Assembly: GCA_035552095.1 (NCBI GenBank)
Contig: DASZMA010000128.1
Coordinates: forward strand, 9,979 to 73,978
Length of the DNA: 64,000 nucleotides
Source: Bog-473 sp035552095
Lineage (GTDB): Bacteria; Actinomycetota; Acidimicrobiia; Acidimicrobiales; RAAP-2
Direction of reading: 5' to 3'
The notes under the pieces: generated by a model
The model's database searches: none
What the model was told of the DNA's origin: nothing
The model's input: the letters and a program-made list of their open reading frames with translations, nothing else
Program-made: the position numbers and the translations under genes
Shown here: piece by piece, positions 54,379-62,078 of the stretch
Position numbering within the stretch: position 1 is the first letter of the stretch
Layout: every line of letters starts with the position of its first letter

Positions 54379-55449
54379 ATGACCACCAACGCCGACCGAG
54401 CGACACCGACCGACCAGAGCGGGGACGAGCGCGCCCTCAATGGGCGCCGGGCCGCCATTCTCGAGGCCGTGGTCACCGAGTACATCGGCACGGCCGAGCC
54501 GGTCGGCTCGTCCCACGTGGCCAACGCCCCCGGTGTCCAGGTCTCCTCGGCCACGGTGCGCTCGGAAATGGTGGCTCTGGAGCAGGACGGCTACCTGGTG
54601 CAGCCGCACACCAGCGCCGGCCGCATCCCGACCGACAAGGGCTACCGATTCTTCGTCGACCACTTGACCGCGCCGGGCGTGCTCGGGCCGACCCAGCGCA
54701 AGCAGGTCAGCCTCTTCTTCGACCAGGTGCACTTCGAGATGGAGACCATGCTGGAGCGGGCCAGCGGCCTGCTGTCCGAGCTGACCTCCTACGCCGCCGT
54801 GGTGGTCGGCCCCTCCCACGACTCGGCCACCATCCGTTCGGTCCAGGTGGTCGGCCTGGCGCCTCGCCACGCCCTGCTTGTCATGGTGCTCTCCGACGGC
54901 GCCGTGGAGAAGCGCACCCTCGAACTCGACCTCGACGTGAGCGACGAGATACTGGGTCGGGTCGGTGCACTGCTGAGCACCCAGCTGATCGGGAAGACAT
55001 CGAGCGCCACCTGGTCGGCGCCGTCCAGCGGTGACAACGAAGTGGACCACGTGGTGGCCGCCGCCGGCACGGCGCTCGGCCTGATGGAGCGCTCCCGCGA
55101 GGCCGACCAGGTCTTCGTGGGCGGCCCGGCCCGCCTGGCCGATTCCTTCGACGCCGTCGAGACGGTCCGCTCGGTCCTGGGCATTTTGGAACAGCAGCTG
55201 GTGGTGGTGACCCTGCTCCGCGACGTGCTCGAGCGCGGCCTGTCGGTGGCCATCGGCACCGAGCACGGCTTCGAGCCGTTGGCCTCGTGCGCCGTCGTGG
55301 TGGCGCCGGTGTCGATTGACGGCCAGGCCCTGGGCGCCGTCGGCCTGCTCGGACCGACCCGGATGGACTACCCGCGGGCCTTGGCCGCGGCGCATGTGGT
55401 CGGCGAACGACTGGGCGAACGACTGGGGAGCCACGATGGCCGCAAGTGA
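54379..55449 (+). CDS. hrcA: Heat-inducible transcription repressor HrcA
   Basis: 356 residues. N-terminal winged helix with RRAAILEAVVTEYIGTAEPVGSS and VSSATVRSEMVALEQDGYLVQPHTSAGRIPTDKGYRFFV, then the dimerisation domain and a GAF-like C terminus with LLRDVLERGLSVAIGTE and GLLGPTRMDYPRALAAAHVV. ATG 54379 is downstream of the CIRCE element; an earlier GTG at 54364 lies inside it. Self-regulated. It overlaps dnaJ by 14 nt. Confidence 0.95.
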   Translation: MTTNADRATPTDQSGDERALNGRRAAILEAVVTEYIGTAEPVGSSHVANAPGVQVSSATVRSEMVALEQDGYLVQPHTSAGRIPTDKGYRFFVDHLTAPGVLGPTQRKQVSLFFDQVHFEMETMLERASGLLSELTSYAAVVVGPSHDSATIRSVQVVGLAPRHALLVMVLSDGAVEKRTLELDLDVSDEILGRVGALLSTQLIGKTSSATWSAPSSGDNEVDHVVAAAGTALGLMERSREADQVFVGGPARLADSFDAVETVRSVLGILEQQLVVVTLLRDVLERGLSVAIGTEHGFEPLASCAVVVAPVSIDGQALGAVGLLGPTRMDYPRALAAAHVVGERLGERLGSHDGRK

Positions 55450-56581
55450 CGGGTTGGGCGACCTCTACGGGCTCCTCGGGGTCCGGCCCGATGCCAGCGA
55501 TGACGAGATAAAGAAGGCCTACCGGGCCCGCGCCCGCGAGCTGCACCCCGACACCAATCCGGGTGATGCCGTCTCCGAGGCCAAGTTCAAAGAGGTCTCG
55601 GTGGCCTACGAAGTACTGCGCGACCCCGAGCGCCGCGCCCGCTACGACCGCTTCGGCCCCGAAGGCGTCTTCGGCAGCCAGGGCGGCGGTGGCGCCGGCG
55701 GGTTCGGCTTCGAGGGCGGCATCGGCGACATCTTCGAGGCCTTCTTCGGCCAGATGCAGGGCGGGGGCAACCGGCGCCGCGGCCCGGCCCCGGGAGCCGA
55801 CGCCGAGGTCCGGCTCGACCTCGAATTCGCCGAAGCGGTGTTCGGCAGCCGCAAGGAGATCTCCGTTCGCCTCCCGGCCGCCTGCACCACCTGCGCCGGG
55901 CGGGGCACGGCGGCGGGGACCCAGCCCATCACCTGTCTCGAATGCGCCGGCACCGGCGAGATCCGCCGGGTCCGCCAGTCCCTGCTGGGCCAGGTCGTGA
56001 CCAGCGTGGCCTGCTCGCGCTGCGCCGGCTCGGGCGAGACGATCCCCAACCCCTGCCCGGACTGCAACGGCGAGGGACGGCGCATGGAGGAGAGCACCTT
56101 CACCGTCGAGGTGCCGGCCGGCGTGGAAAACGGCTCCACCCTGCGCCTGGCCGAACGCGGTGCGGCCGGGCCGCGTGGCGGCAGCACCGGATCCCTCTTC
56201 GTCCACCTGGTGGTGCGGCCTGATGCCCGCTTTGAGCGCGACGGCGACGACATCCACTCCGTGGTCACCATCGGCCTGGCCCAGGCGGCCCTGGGCACCG
56301 AGGTGTCGGCGGACACCCTCGAGGGCACCCACACGCTGGTGGTCGCCGCCGGCACCCAGAGCGGGTTCGTCGAGCGGTTGCGCGGGGCCGGCGTGCCCCA
56401 CCTGCGCGGCCGGGGCCGGGGCGACCAGTACGTGCACATTTCGATTGAGACGCCGGTGAAGTTGAGCGCGGCCGAAGAGGAGCTCCTGCGCCAGTTCGCC
56501 GCCGCCCGCGGTGAGCCGGTCGCCGCACCCGGCAGCGGGGGCGACGGGGTGTTCTCCCGTCTCCGCTCCGCCTTCGGCTAA
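55436..56581 (+). CDS. dnaJ: Chaperone DnaJ
   Basis: 381 residues. J domain with HPD (37-39), a Gly/Phe-rich linker (GGAGGFGFEGGIGDIF), four zinc-finger repeats (CTTCAGRGT, CLECAGTGE, CSRCAGSGE, CPDCNGEGR) and a C-terminal substrate domain. DnaK co-chaperone; dnaK and grpE are not in this window. Start ATG 55436 has GGGGAG upstream. Confidence 0.96.
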   Translation: MAASDGLGDLYGLLGVRPDASDDEIKKAYRARARELHPDTNPGDAVSEAKFKEVSVAYEVLRDPERRARYDRFGPEGVFGSQGGGGAGGFGFEGGIGDIFEAFFGQMQGGGNRRRGPAPGADAEVRLDLEFAEAVFGSRKEISVRLPAACTTCAGRGTAAGTQPITCLECAGTGEIRRVRQSLLGQVVTSVACSRCAGSGETIPNPCPDCNGEGRRMEESTFTVEVPAGVENGSTLRLAERGAAGPRGGSTGSLFVHLVVRPDARFERDGDDIHSVVTIGLAQAALGTEVSADTLEGTHTLVVAAGTQSGFVERLRGAGVPHLRGRGRGDQYVHISIETPVKLSAAEEELLRQFAAARGEPVAAPGSGGDGVFSRLRSAFG

Positions 56582-56594
56582 GGGCGTGCCGCCG

Positions 56595-57362
56595 ATGCCA
56601 TCAGGGTACGAAGCCATCGCCGTGCGCGCCGCGGCGGCGGCCCAGGTCTTCGTCGACGATCCGGCCCAGGCCGTCCTCAGCGACGACGACCTTCACCACC
56701 TGGCCCGCGTGCTGCGCCTGCGCGCCGGCGAGGAGGTCATCGCGTCCGACGGTGCCGGCCACTGGGCCCGCACCACCTGGCCCGGCGAGGGAACCAACGC
56801 GCTGGCGCCACTGCGTGACGGTTCGGGGCTCGGCGGTGACGGTCGCGTGCAGCTCGAGGCGTCGGCCCACCCATCGCTCACCGTCGCCTTCGCGCCGACC
56901 AAAGGGGAGCGCCCCGAGTGGGTGGTGCAGAAGCTGACCGAGTTGGGCCTCGACCGCATTGTGCCCCTGGTCAGCGAGCGCAGCGTGGTGCGCTGGGACG
57001 GCGAGCGGGGGGCCAGCGCGGTGGCCCGGCTGCGCCGGGTGGCCCGGGAAGCGGCCGCCCAGTGCCGGCGGGTCTGGCTGCCCGAGGTGACCGAGGTGGT
57101 GCATTTCGCCGAGCTGCCCACCTTGGCCGCGGCGGGCGAAGTGGTGCTGGCCCAGCTGAGCGGGGATCGCCCCAGCCGCAGCCAGCGGGTGGTGGCGGTG
57201 GGGCCCGAAGGCGGGTGGAGCAGCGAGGAGCTGGGTGGCGGGTTGCCGACGGTCGGCTTCGGTCTCAGCGTCCTGCGGGCCGAGACGGCGGCCGTGACAG
57301 CCGGAGCGCTAATGGTCTCCCTCCGGACGGGTACGGTGGCAGCAGTGGGATCGTCGGCGTGA
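56595..57362 (+). CDS. rsmE: 16S rRNA m3U1498 methyltransferase RsmE
   Basis: 255 residues with an N-terminal PUA-like part (DDLHHLARVLRLRAGEEVIASDG) and a SPOUT knot with LTELGLDRIVPLVSERSVVRWDGE and VVAVGPEGGWSSEELG. ATG 56595 lies 13 nt after dnaJ; a GTG at 56586 is also possible. It overlaps the HTH gene by 4 nt (GTGA). Confidence 0.9.
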   Translation: MPSGYEAIAVRAAAAAQVFVDDPAQAVLSDDDLHHLARVLRLRAGEEVIASDGAGHWARTTWPGEGTNALAPLRDGSGLGGDGRVQLEASAHPSLTVAFAPTKGERPEWVVQKLTELGLDRIVPLVSERSVVRWDGERGASAVARLRRVAREAAAQCRRVWLPEVTEVVHFAELPTLAAAGEVVLAQLSGDRPSRSQRVVAVGPEGGWSSEELGGGLPTVGFGLSVLRAETAAVTAGALMVSLRTGTVAAVGSSA

Positions 57363-57592
57363 CGGGCGAGAAGGCATGGGTGGGCACCAAGGAAGCCGCC
57401 GCCCGCCTGGGCATCACCCTGCGCAGCCTGTACCGGTTCATTGACGAGGGTGATCTGGTCGCCTATAAGTTCGGACGGGTGATCAGGCTGAAGGAAGAGG
57501 ACATCAACCAGTTCATTGAGGCCTGCCGGATCCAGCCGGGCCAGCTGGAGCATCTCTACCCCCCGCTGAAGGGCAGCGACAGCGACGCATGA
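57359..57592 (+). CDS. Small helix-turn-helix protein, excisionase/MerR-like
   Basis: 77 residues. A single winged-helix domain of the excisionase/MerR type: VGTKEAAARLGITLRSLYRFIDEGDLVAYKFGRVIRLKEEDINQFIEA. No integrase or phage gene is near, and it is embedded between rsmE and the HIT gene by 4-nt overlaps on both sides, so it is probably a housekeeping DNA-binding protein rather than a phage remnant. Target unknown. Confidence 0.85.
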   Translation: MTGEKAWVGTKEAAARLGITLRSLYRFIDEGDLVAYKFGRVIRLKEEDINQFIEACRIQPGQLEHLYPPLKGSDSDA

Positions 57593-57945
57593 AGGACTGC
57601 CTCTTCTGCGGCATCGTGGCCGGCGACGTGCCGGCCGACATTGTGCACAGCACCGAGACCACCGTGGCCTTCAAGGACATCAATCCGGCGTCGCCGCTCC
57701 ACGTGCTGGTGGTGCCCCGGCGCCACATCACTGACGCCTCCACCGTCAGCGCCGAGGACGGCCCGTTGCTGGCCGACATGGTGCTGGCCGCCCGGGCCGT
57801 GGCCGAGCAGGCCGGGGTGGCCGGACCTGACCGCGGCTACCGGCTCATCTTCAACGTCGGGCCCGACGCCATGAACTCCGTACCCCACCTGCACCTCCAT
57901 GTGCTCGGTGGCCAACCACTCAAAGGACACTTCGCGATCGCATGA
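57589..57945 (+). CDS. HIT family nucleotide hydrolase/transferase
   Basis: 118 residues. Histidine triad HLHLHV (His100, 102, 104 with final 106-region), Cys pair CLFC at 4-7. Hydrolyses nucleotide phosphoramidates. ATGA overlaps with the HTH gene upstream and phoH downstream. Confidence 0.93.
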   Translation: MKDCLFCGIVAGDVPADIVHSTETTVAFKDINPASPLHVLVVPRRHITDASTVSAEDGPLLADMVLAARAVAEQAGVAGPDRGYRLIFNVGPDAMNSVPHLHLHVLGGQPLKGHFAIA

Positions 57946-58907
57946 CAACCACCACCCACGCCGAATGCCTGGTTCCGGGCAACCACCTGATGGCCGGACT
58001 GCTCGGCACCCGTGACGAACTGCTGCGCCAGGTGGAACAGGCCTTCCCCGAGGACCAGATCGCCGTGCAGGGCAACCGGATCACCGTCGACGGTCCCAAC
58101 TCGGACCAGGTGGTGCGCCTCTTCGACGAGGTGATCCTCCTGCTGCAGTCCGGCCAGGGCCTGGACTCGTCCATCATGGCCCGCACCATCGACATGGTGC
58201 GCGACGACATCCGCCCGAGCGAGGTGTTGCGGGCCGAGGTCGTGCGGGCGGCCGGCGGCAAGACGATCCGGCCCAACACGGCGGGACAGAAGCGCTACAC
58301 CGACGCCATCTCGCAGAACATCATCACCTTCGGCATCGGCCCGGCCGGTACCGGCAAGTCCTACCTGGCCGTGGCCCAGGCCGTGCACGCGCTGCAGAGC
58401 CGCCAGGTGACCCGGATCATCCTGACCCGGCCCGCCGTCGAGGCGGGCGAGCGGCTGGGCTTCCTCCCCGGTGACCTGATGGCCAAGGTGGACCCCTACC
58501 TGCGCCCGCTGTACGACGCCCTCTACGACCTGCTCGAGCCCGAAGGGGCCCAGCGCCTCCTGGACCGGGGCACCATTGAGGTGGCGCCGCTGGCCTTCAT
58601 GCGGGGGCGCACCCTCAACAACTCCTTCATCATCCTCGACGAGGCGCAGAACACCACGCCCGAGCAGATGAAGATGTTCCTGACCCGCATCGGCTTCGGC
58701 TCCAAGTGCGTGGTCACCGGGGACGTGACCCAGATCGACATCGGCGGCGGCCGCTCGGGGCTCATCGGCCTGGAGCCGGTGCTGGGCGCCGTCGAGGACA
58801 TCGCCTTCGTCCACCTGACCCGGCGCGACGTGGTGCGCCACAAGATCGTGGCCGACATAGTGGACGCCTACGAGGTGGCGGAAGGGCGGGCGGGATCCGC
58901 CCAGTGA
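57942..58907 (+). CDS. phoH: PhoH-family ATPase
   Basis: 321 residues. Walker A GPAGTGKS (133-140), Walker B-like FIILDEAQNTTPEQMKM, sensor TRIGFGSKCVVTGDVTQID. Paired with YbeY (next gene), as in many bacteria, for RNA metabolism or ribosome maturation. Ends in a GTGA overlap with ybeY. Confidence 0.95.
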   Translation: MTTTTHAECLVPGNHLMAGLLGTRDELLRQVEQAFPEDQIAVQGNRITVDGPNSDQVVRLFDEVILLLQSGQGLDSSIMARTIDMVRDDIRPSEVLRAEVVRAAGGKTIRPNTAGQKRYTDAISQNIITFGIGPAGTGKSYLAVAQAVHALQSRQVTRIILTRPAVEAGERLGFLPGDLMAKVDPYLRPLYDALYDLLEPEGAQRLLDRGTIEVAPLAFMRGRTLNNSFIILDEAQNTTPEQMKMFLTRIGFGSKCVVTGDVTQIDIGGGRSGLIGLEPVLGAVEDIAFVHLTRRDVVRHKIVADIVDAYEVAEGRAGSAQ

Positions 58908-59416
58908 GCATCGACGTCTTTGCCGCCGATGAGCAGGAGGACATTCCGATCACGGTGGCCCGCTGGGCCGATCTGGCCAAGCAGGTCCTGATCGCCCGGG
59001 GGGTGAAGGGGGAGACCGAGGTCTCGCTCCTCTTCCTGGACGAGGACGCCATCGCCGCCCTGAACGAGCAGTTCCTGGGCAAGAGCGGGCCGACCGACGT
59101 GCTGTCGTTCCCCATTGAGGACGAGCCCGGGCCGACCGGCCGGTCGCCTGACTTCGGGGGCAGCGGCCCGGGCGCCTCACCCGAGGAGGGAGCGCTGACC
59201 CTGCTGGGCGACGTGGTCATCTGCCCGGCGGTGGCCGCCCGCAACGCCGTCGAGCACGAGGTGTCGCTCGACGACGAGATCGCCCTGCTGGTCGTGCACG
59301 GGCTGCTCCACCTGCTGGGCATGGACCACGAAGACGACGCCGAAGCGGAGCGCATGGAGGCGCTGGAGCAGCAGCTGCTCAACCGCTACTACCGGGCCAA
59401 GGTGACCGAGGCGTGA
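58904..59416 (+). CDS. ybeY: rRNA maturation endoribonuclease YbeY
   Basis: 170 residues. Zinc motif VHGLLHLLGMDHE with His132, His136 and His142; conserved GPTDVLSFP. Processes 16S rRNA 3' ends. The start GTG 58904 overlaps the phoH stop. The next gene also starts by GTGA. Confidence 0.95.
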   Translation: MSIDVFAADEQEDIPITVARWADLAKQVLIARGVKGETEVSLLFLDEDAIAALNEQFLGKSGPTDVLSFPIEDEPGPTGRSPDFGGSGPGASPEEGALTLLGDVVICPAVAARNAVEHEVSLDDEIALLVVHGLLHLLGMDHEDDAEAERMEALEQQLLNRYYRAKVTEA

Positions 59417-60720
59417 TCGCCACCGCGGGTTTCCATACCGAGGACGTCGCCCTCATCGTCGTCATCGTCGTCCTCCTGGTGGCGTCGGGCCTGCTGGCCC
59501 TGGCCGAGACGGCCCTGGTGCGCATGAACCGGATCAAGGCGAAGTCGATGGTCGACGAGAAGCGCCGGGGCGCTCGCCAGCTGGCCCGCCTGGTCGAGCA
59601 GCCGGCCCAGTTCCTCAACCCCATCCTGCTCCTGGTGCTGATCTGCCAGCTGGTCTCAGCCACCCTGGTCGGGGTGGTGGCCGAGCACCTCCTGGGCGGC
59701 ATCGGCGTGCTGGTGGGTGCCGTCTTCGAAGTCGTGGTCATCTTCGTGTTCTTCGAGGCGGTGCCCAAGAACTGGGCCGTGCACAACCCCGAGCGGGCCG
59801 CCCTCTTCACGGCGCCCATCGTCACCACCCTGGTCCGCTTCCCGCCCATCCACTTCGTCTCCTCTCTCCTCATCGGGCTGGCCAACCTGATCATCGGGAG
59901 CTCCGGGGAAACCGAGGACGGCATCCGGCCGTCCTACATCACCGACTCCGAGCTCAAGGCCATGGCCGACGTGGCCCACGAGGAGAACGTCATTGAGCAC
60001 GAGGAGCGCACGTTCATCCACTCGGTCATCGACTTCGGCGACACCGTGGTGCGCGAGGTCATGGTGCCGCGGCCCGACATGGTGGCGGTGGAAGCGGACA
60101 CCACGGTGACCGGCGCCCTGGAGACGGCGCTGGCCGCCGGCTACAGCCGCCTGCCGGTGCACGAGCAGCAGATCGACGACGTGGTCGGCATCGCCTACAC
60201 CAAGGACCTAGTGCGGGCCGAACGGGTGGGCAAGGGGGAGCAGCCTGTCCGCAGCAGCGCCCGGGCCGCCGTCTTCATCCCCGAGTCCAAAGAGGTATCC
60301 GCCCTCCTGCGCCAGATGCAGGAGGAGAAGTTCCATATGGCCATCGTGGTCGACGAGTACGGCGGCACGGCCGGGCTGGTCACCCTGGAGGACCTCTTGG
60401 AGGAGCTGGTCGGCGAAATCGTCGACGAGTTCGACGTGGAGGAGCCCGACGTGGAGCGCCAGCCGGACGGGTCGGTGGTGGTCAGCGCCCGCTATGCCGT
60501 GGACGACGCTGACGAGCTGCTCGATGCCGAGCTGCCGCAGGGCGCCTGGGACACCGTGGGCGGCCTCATGCTCGACCTGGTGGGCCGGGTGCCCGACGAC
60601 GGGGACTCGGTGGAGGTCGACGGCTTCCGGCTCACCGCCCTGGACGTGCGGGGCCGCCGCATCGGGCGGGTGCGCATTGAGCGGGTCGCCCCGGCCGAAC
60701 CCGTCCCCGCGGACGACTGA
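59413..60720 (+). CDS. HlyC/CorC-type CNNM membrane protein
   Basis: 435 residues. N-terminal CNNM transmembrane domain (VALIVVIVVLLVASGLLALAETALVRMNRIKAK, LICQLVSATLVGVVAEHLLGG), paired CBS domains (MVPRPDMVAVEADTTVTGALETALAAGYSRLPVHEQQIDDVVGIAYTKDL) and a CorC C terminus (GGTAGLVTLEDLLEELVGEIVDEFD). Probably divalent cation efflux or sensing. Start GTG 59413 in GTGA overlap. Confidence 0.9.
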   Translation: MIATAGFHTEDVALIVVIVVLLVASGLLALAETALVRMNRIKAKSMVDEKRRGARQLARLVEQPAQFLNPILLLVLICQLVSATLVGVVAEHLLGGIGVLVGAVFEVVVIFVFFEAVPKNWAVHNPERAALFTAPIVTTLVRFPPIHFVSSLLIGLANLIIGSSGETEDGIRPSYITDSELKAMADVAHEENVIEHEERTFIHSVIDFGDTVVREVMVPRPDMVAVEADTTVTGALETALAAGYSRLPVHEQQIDDVVGIAYTKDLVRAERVGKGEQPVRSSARAAVFIPESKEVSALLRQMQEEKFHMAIVVDEYGGTAGLVTLEDLLEELVGEIVDEFDVEEPDVERQPDGSVVVSARYAVDDADELLDAELPQGAWDTVGGLMLDLVGRVPDDGDSVEVDGFRLTALDVRGRRIGRVRIERVAPAEPVPADD

Positions 60721-60722
60721 TC

Positions 60723-61607
60723 ATGCGCTCTGGCTTCGTCGCCGTGGTCGGGCGTCCCAACGTGGGCAAGTCGACCCTGGTCAACCAGATGGTGGGCACC
60801 AAGGTCTCCATCGTGTCCTCGCGCCCCAACACCACCCGCCACCGGATCCTCGGCGTGCTGCACCGGCCGGACGCCCAGGTCGTCTTCGTCGACACCCCGG
60901 GCATCCACCGTCCCAAAAGCACCCTGGGGGCCCGGCTGAACGAGACGGCCACCAGCGCGCTCACCGACGTCGACATGATCCTGGTCCTGGTCGATGCCAC
61001 CGCCGCCGTCGGGCCGGGCGACCGCACCGTGCTCGAGCGGTCCCTGCGTGAGATTCAGCGCGGCGACGAGCCGCCGAAACTGGTGGTGGTGATCAACAAG
61101 ATCGACAAGGCCAGCGGGGACCAGATCCTCGAGCGCCTGCTGTCGGTGAAGGCGGCGGTCGAAGCCATCTTCGACGTGCAATCGGTGGAGTACTTCCCGG
61201 TCTCAGCCCGGAGCGGCAAGGGGGTGGAGGGACTGACCGACTACATCGTCGACTCCCTCGAGGAGGGCCCGCCCTTCTTCCCCGATGACGTGGTGACCGA
61301 CACCCCCGAAGCGCTCTGGGTGGCTGAGCTGGTGCGCGAGCAGCTGTTGGCCAAGACCCACGACGAGCTGCCGCACTCCATCTCGTGCCGGGTCACCGAA
61401 TGGGAATGGCCGCACATCCGCTGCGAGATCATTGTCGAGCGCGATTCCCAGAAGGGCATCGTCATCGGCAAGGGCGGCGAAGTGCTCAAAGCCGTCGGCA
61501 TCGCCGTGCGCGAGACGCTCCCCGAGGGGGCCTACCTCGACCTCCACGTCAAGGTGGAGAAGCACTGGCAGGACCGCGACGAGATGCTCAACCGGCTGGG
61601 GTACTGA
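60723..61607 (+). CDS. era: GTPase Era
   Basis: 294 residues. G1 GRPNVGKST, G3 DTPGIH, G4 NKID, then a KH domain with GIVIGKGGEVLKAVG. Assists 16S rRNA processing and 30S assembly. ATG 60723 lies 2 nt after the CorC stop; last recognised gene of the hrcA operon. Confidence 0.96.
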   Translation: MRSGFVAVVGRPNVGKSTLVNQMVGTKVSIVSSRPNTTRHRILGVLHRPDAQVVFVDTPGIHRPKSTLGARLNETATSALTDVDMILVLVDATAAVGPGDRTVLERSLREIQRGDEPPKLVVVINKIDKASGDQILERLLSVKAAVEAIFDVQSVEYFPVSARSGKGVEGLTDYIVDSLEEGPPFFPDDVVTDTPEALWVAELVREQLLAKTHDELPHSISCRVTEWEWPHIRCEIIVERDSQKGIVIGKGGEVLKAVGIAVRETLPEGAYLDLHVKVEKHWQDRDEMLNRLGY

Positions 61608-61674
61608 GGCGCGGGCACCCGAATCGCAACCGCGCCACACCTGAGCCGCCACAGCCGCGGCTCACACTGGTTGC

Positions 61675-61845
61675 ATGTTGCACGCCATGGGGACGAAGAA
61701 GGTCGCCTCGACCGAGGACCATCGGGAAGAGCCGCTTCGCGAGCTCAAGCCCTGGCGCGAGGTCGGCTGGATCTTCAATGACGGCGGGGCCGTCGTCATT
61801 GAACGTCAGAATGACGAGATTCGCATGAGAAACGTGGAGTTCTGA
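61675..61845 (+). CDS. 56-residue hypothetical reading frame downstream of era
   Basis: ATG 61675 to TGA 61845, 57 codons, good GC-rich codon use with E/R/K-rich content: ...ELKPWREVGWIFNDGGAVVIERQND... It lies 67 nt after era and just before a strong hairpin. No family recognised; could be a genuine small protein of the operon or a chance frame. Confidence 0.4.
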   Translation: MLHAMGTKKVASTEDHREEPLRELKPWREVGWIFNDGGAVVIERQNDEIRMRNVEF

Positions 61846-61892
61846 TGGTCAGCGGGTTCCGGGCCGACGACCGCACGTCACCCCGGATGTGA

Positions 61893-61924
61893 CAACACGC
61901 CCGGCCAGATGACCGGGCGTGTTG
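61893..61924. terminator. 12-bp hairpin after the era operon
   Basis: CAACACGCCCGG pairs perfectly with CCGGGCGTGTTG across an 8-nt loop (CCAGATGA). No poly-T, but the stem is very strong; it lies between the era operon and the convergent helicase and can act for both directions. Confidence 0.6.
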
Positions 61925-62078
61925 CACAAGCTCTGGGCGAGTCCGCCCCACCCTTCGTCGAAAAGGCAATGCATAGGCGTTGCATCAGCCCGGTTGTGGC
62001 GTGTACGGCGTATGTGGCGTGGCACCCCGCCTCATCGGTCCAACCTGGCATTGATCTCCTCGGACCGCCCCGTTCGGG

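Noticed and set aside
57359..57592. Prophage excisionase remnant
   Set aside because: No integrase, attachment site or other phage gene; it is coupled in a housekeeping operon.
61893..61924. Attachment-site or IS end palindrome
   Set aside because: Perfect inverted repeat is positioned at gene ends and best read as a terminator hairpin; no transposase is present.
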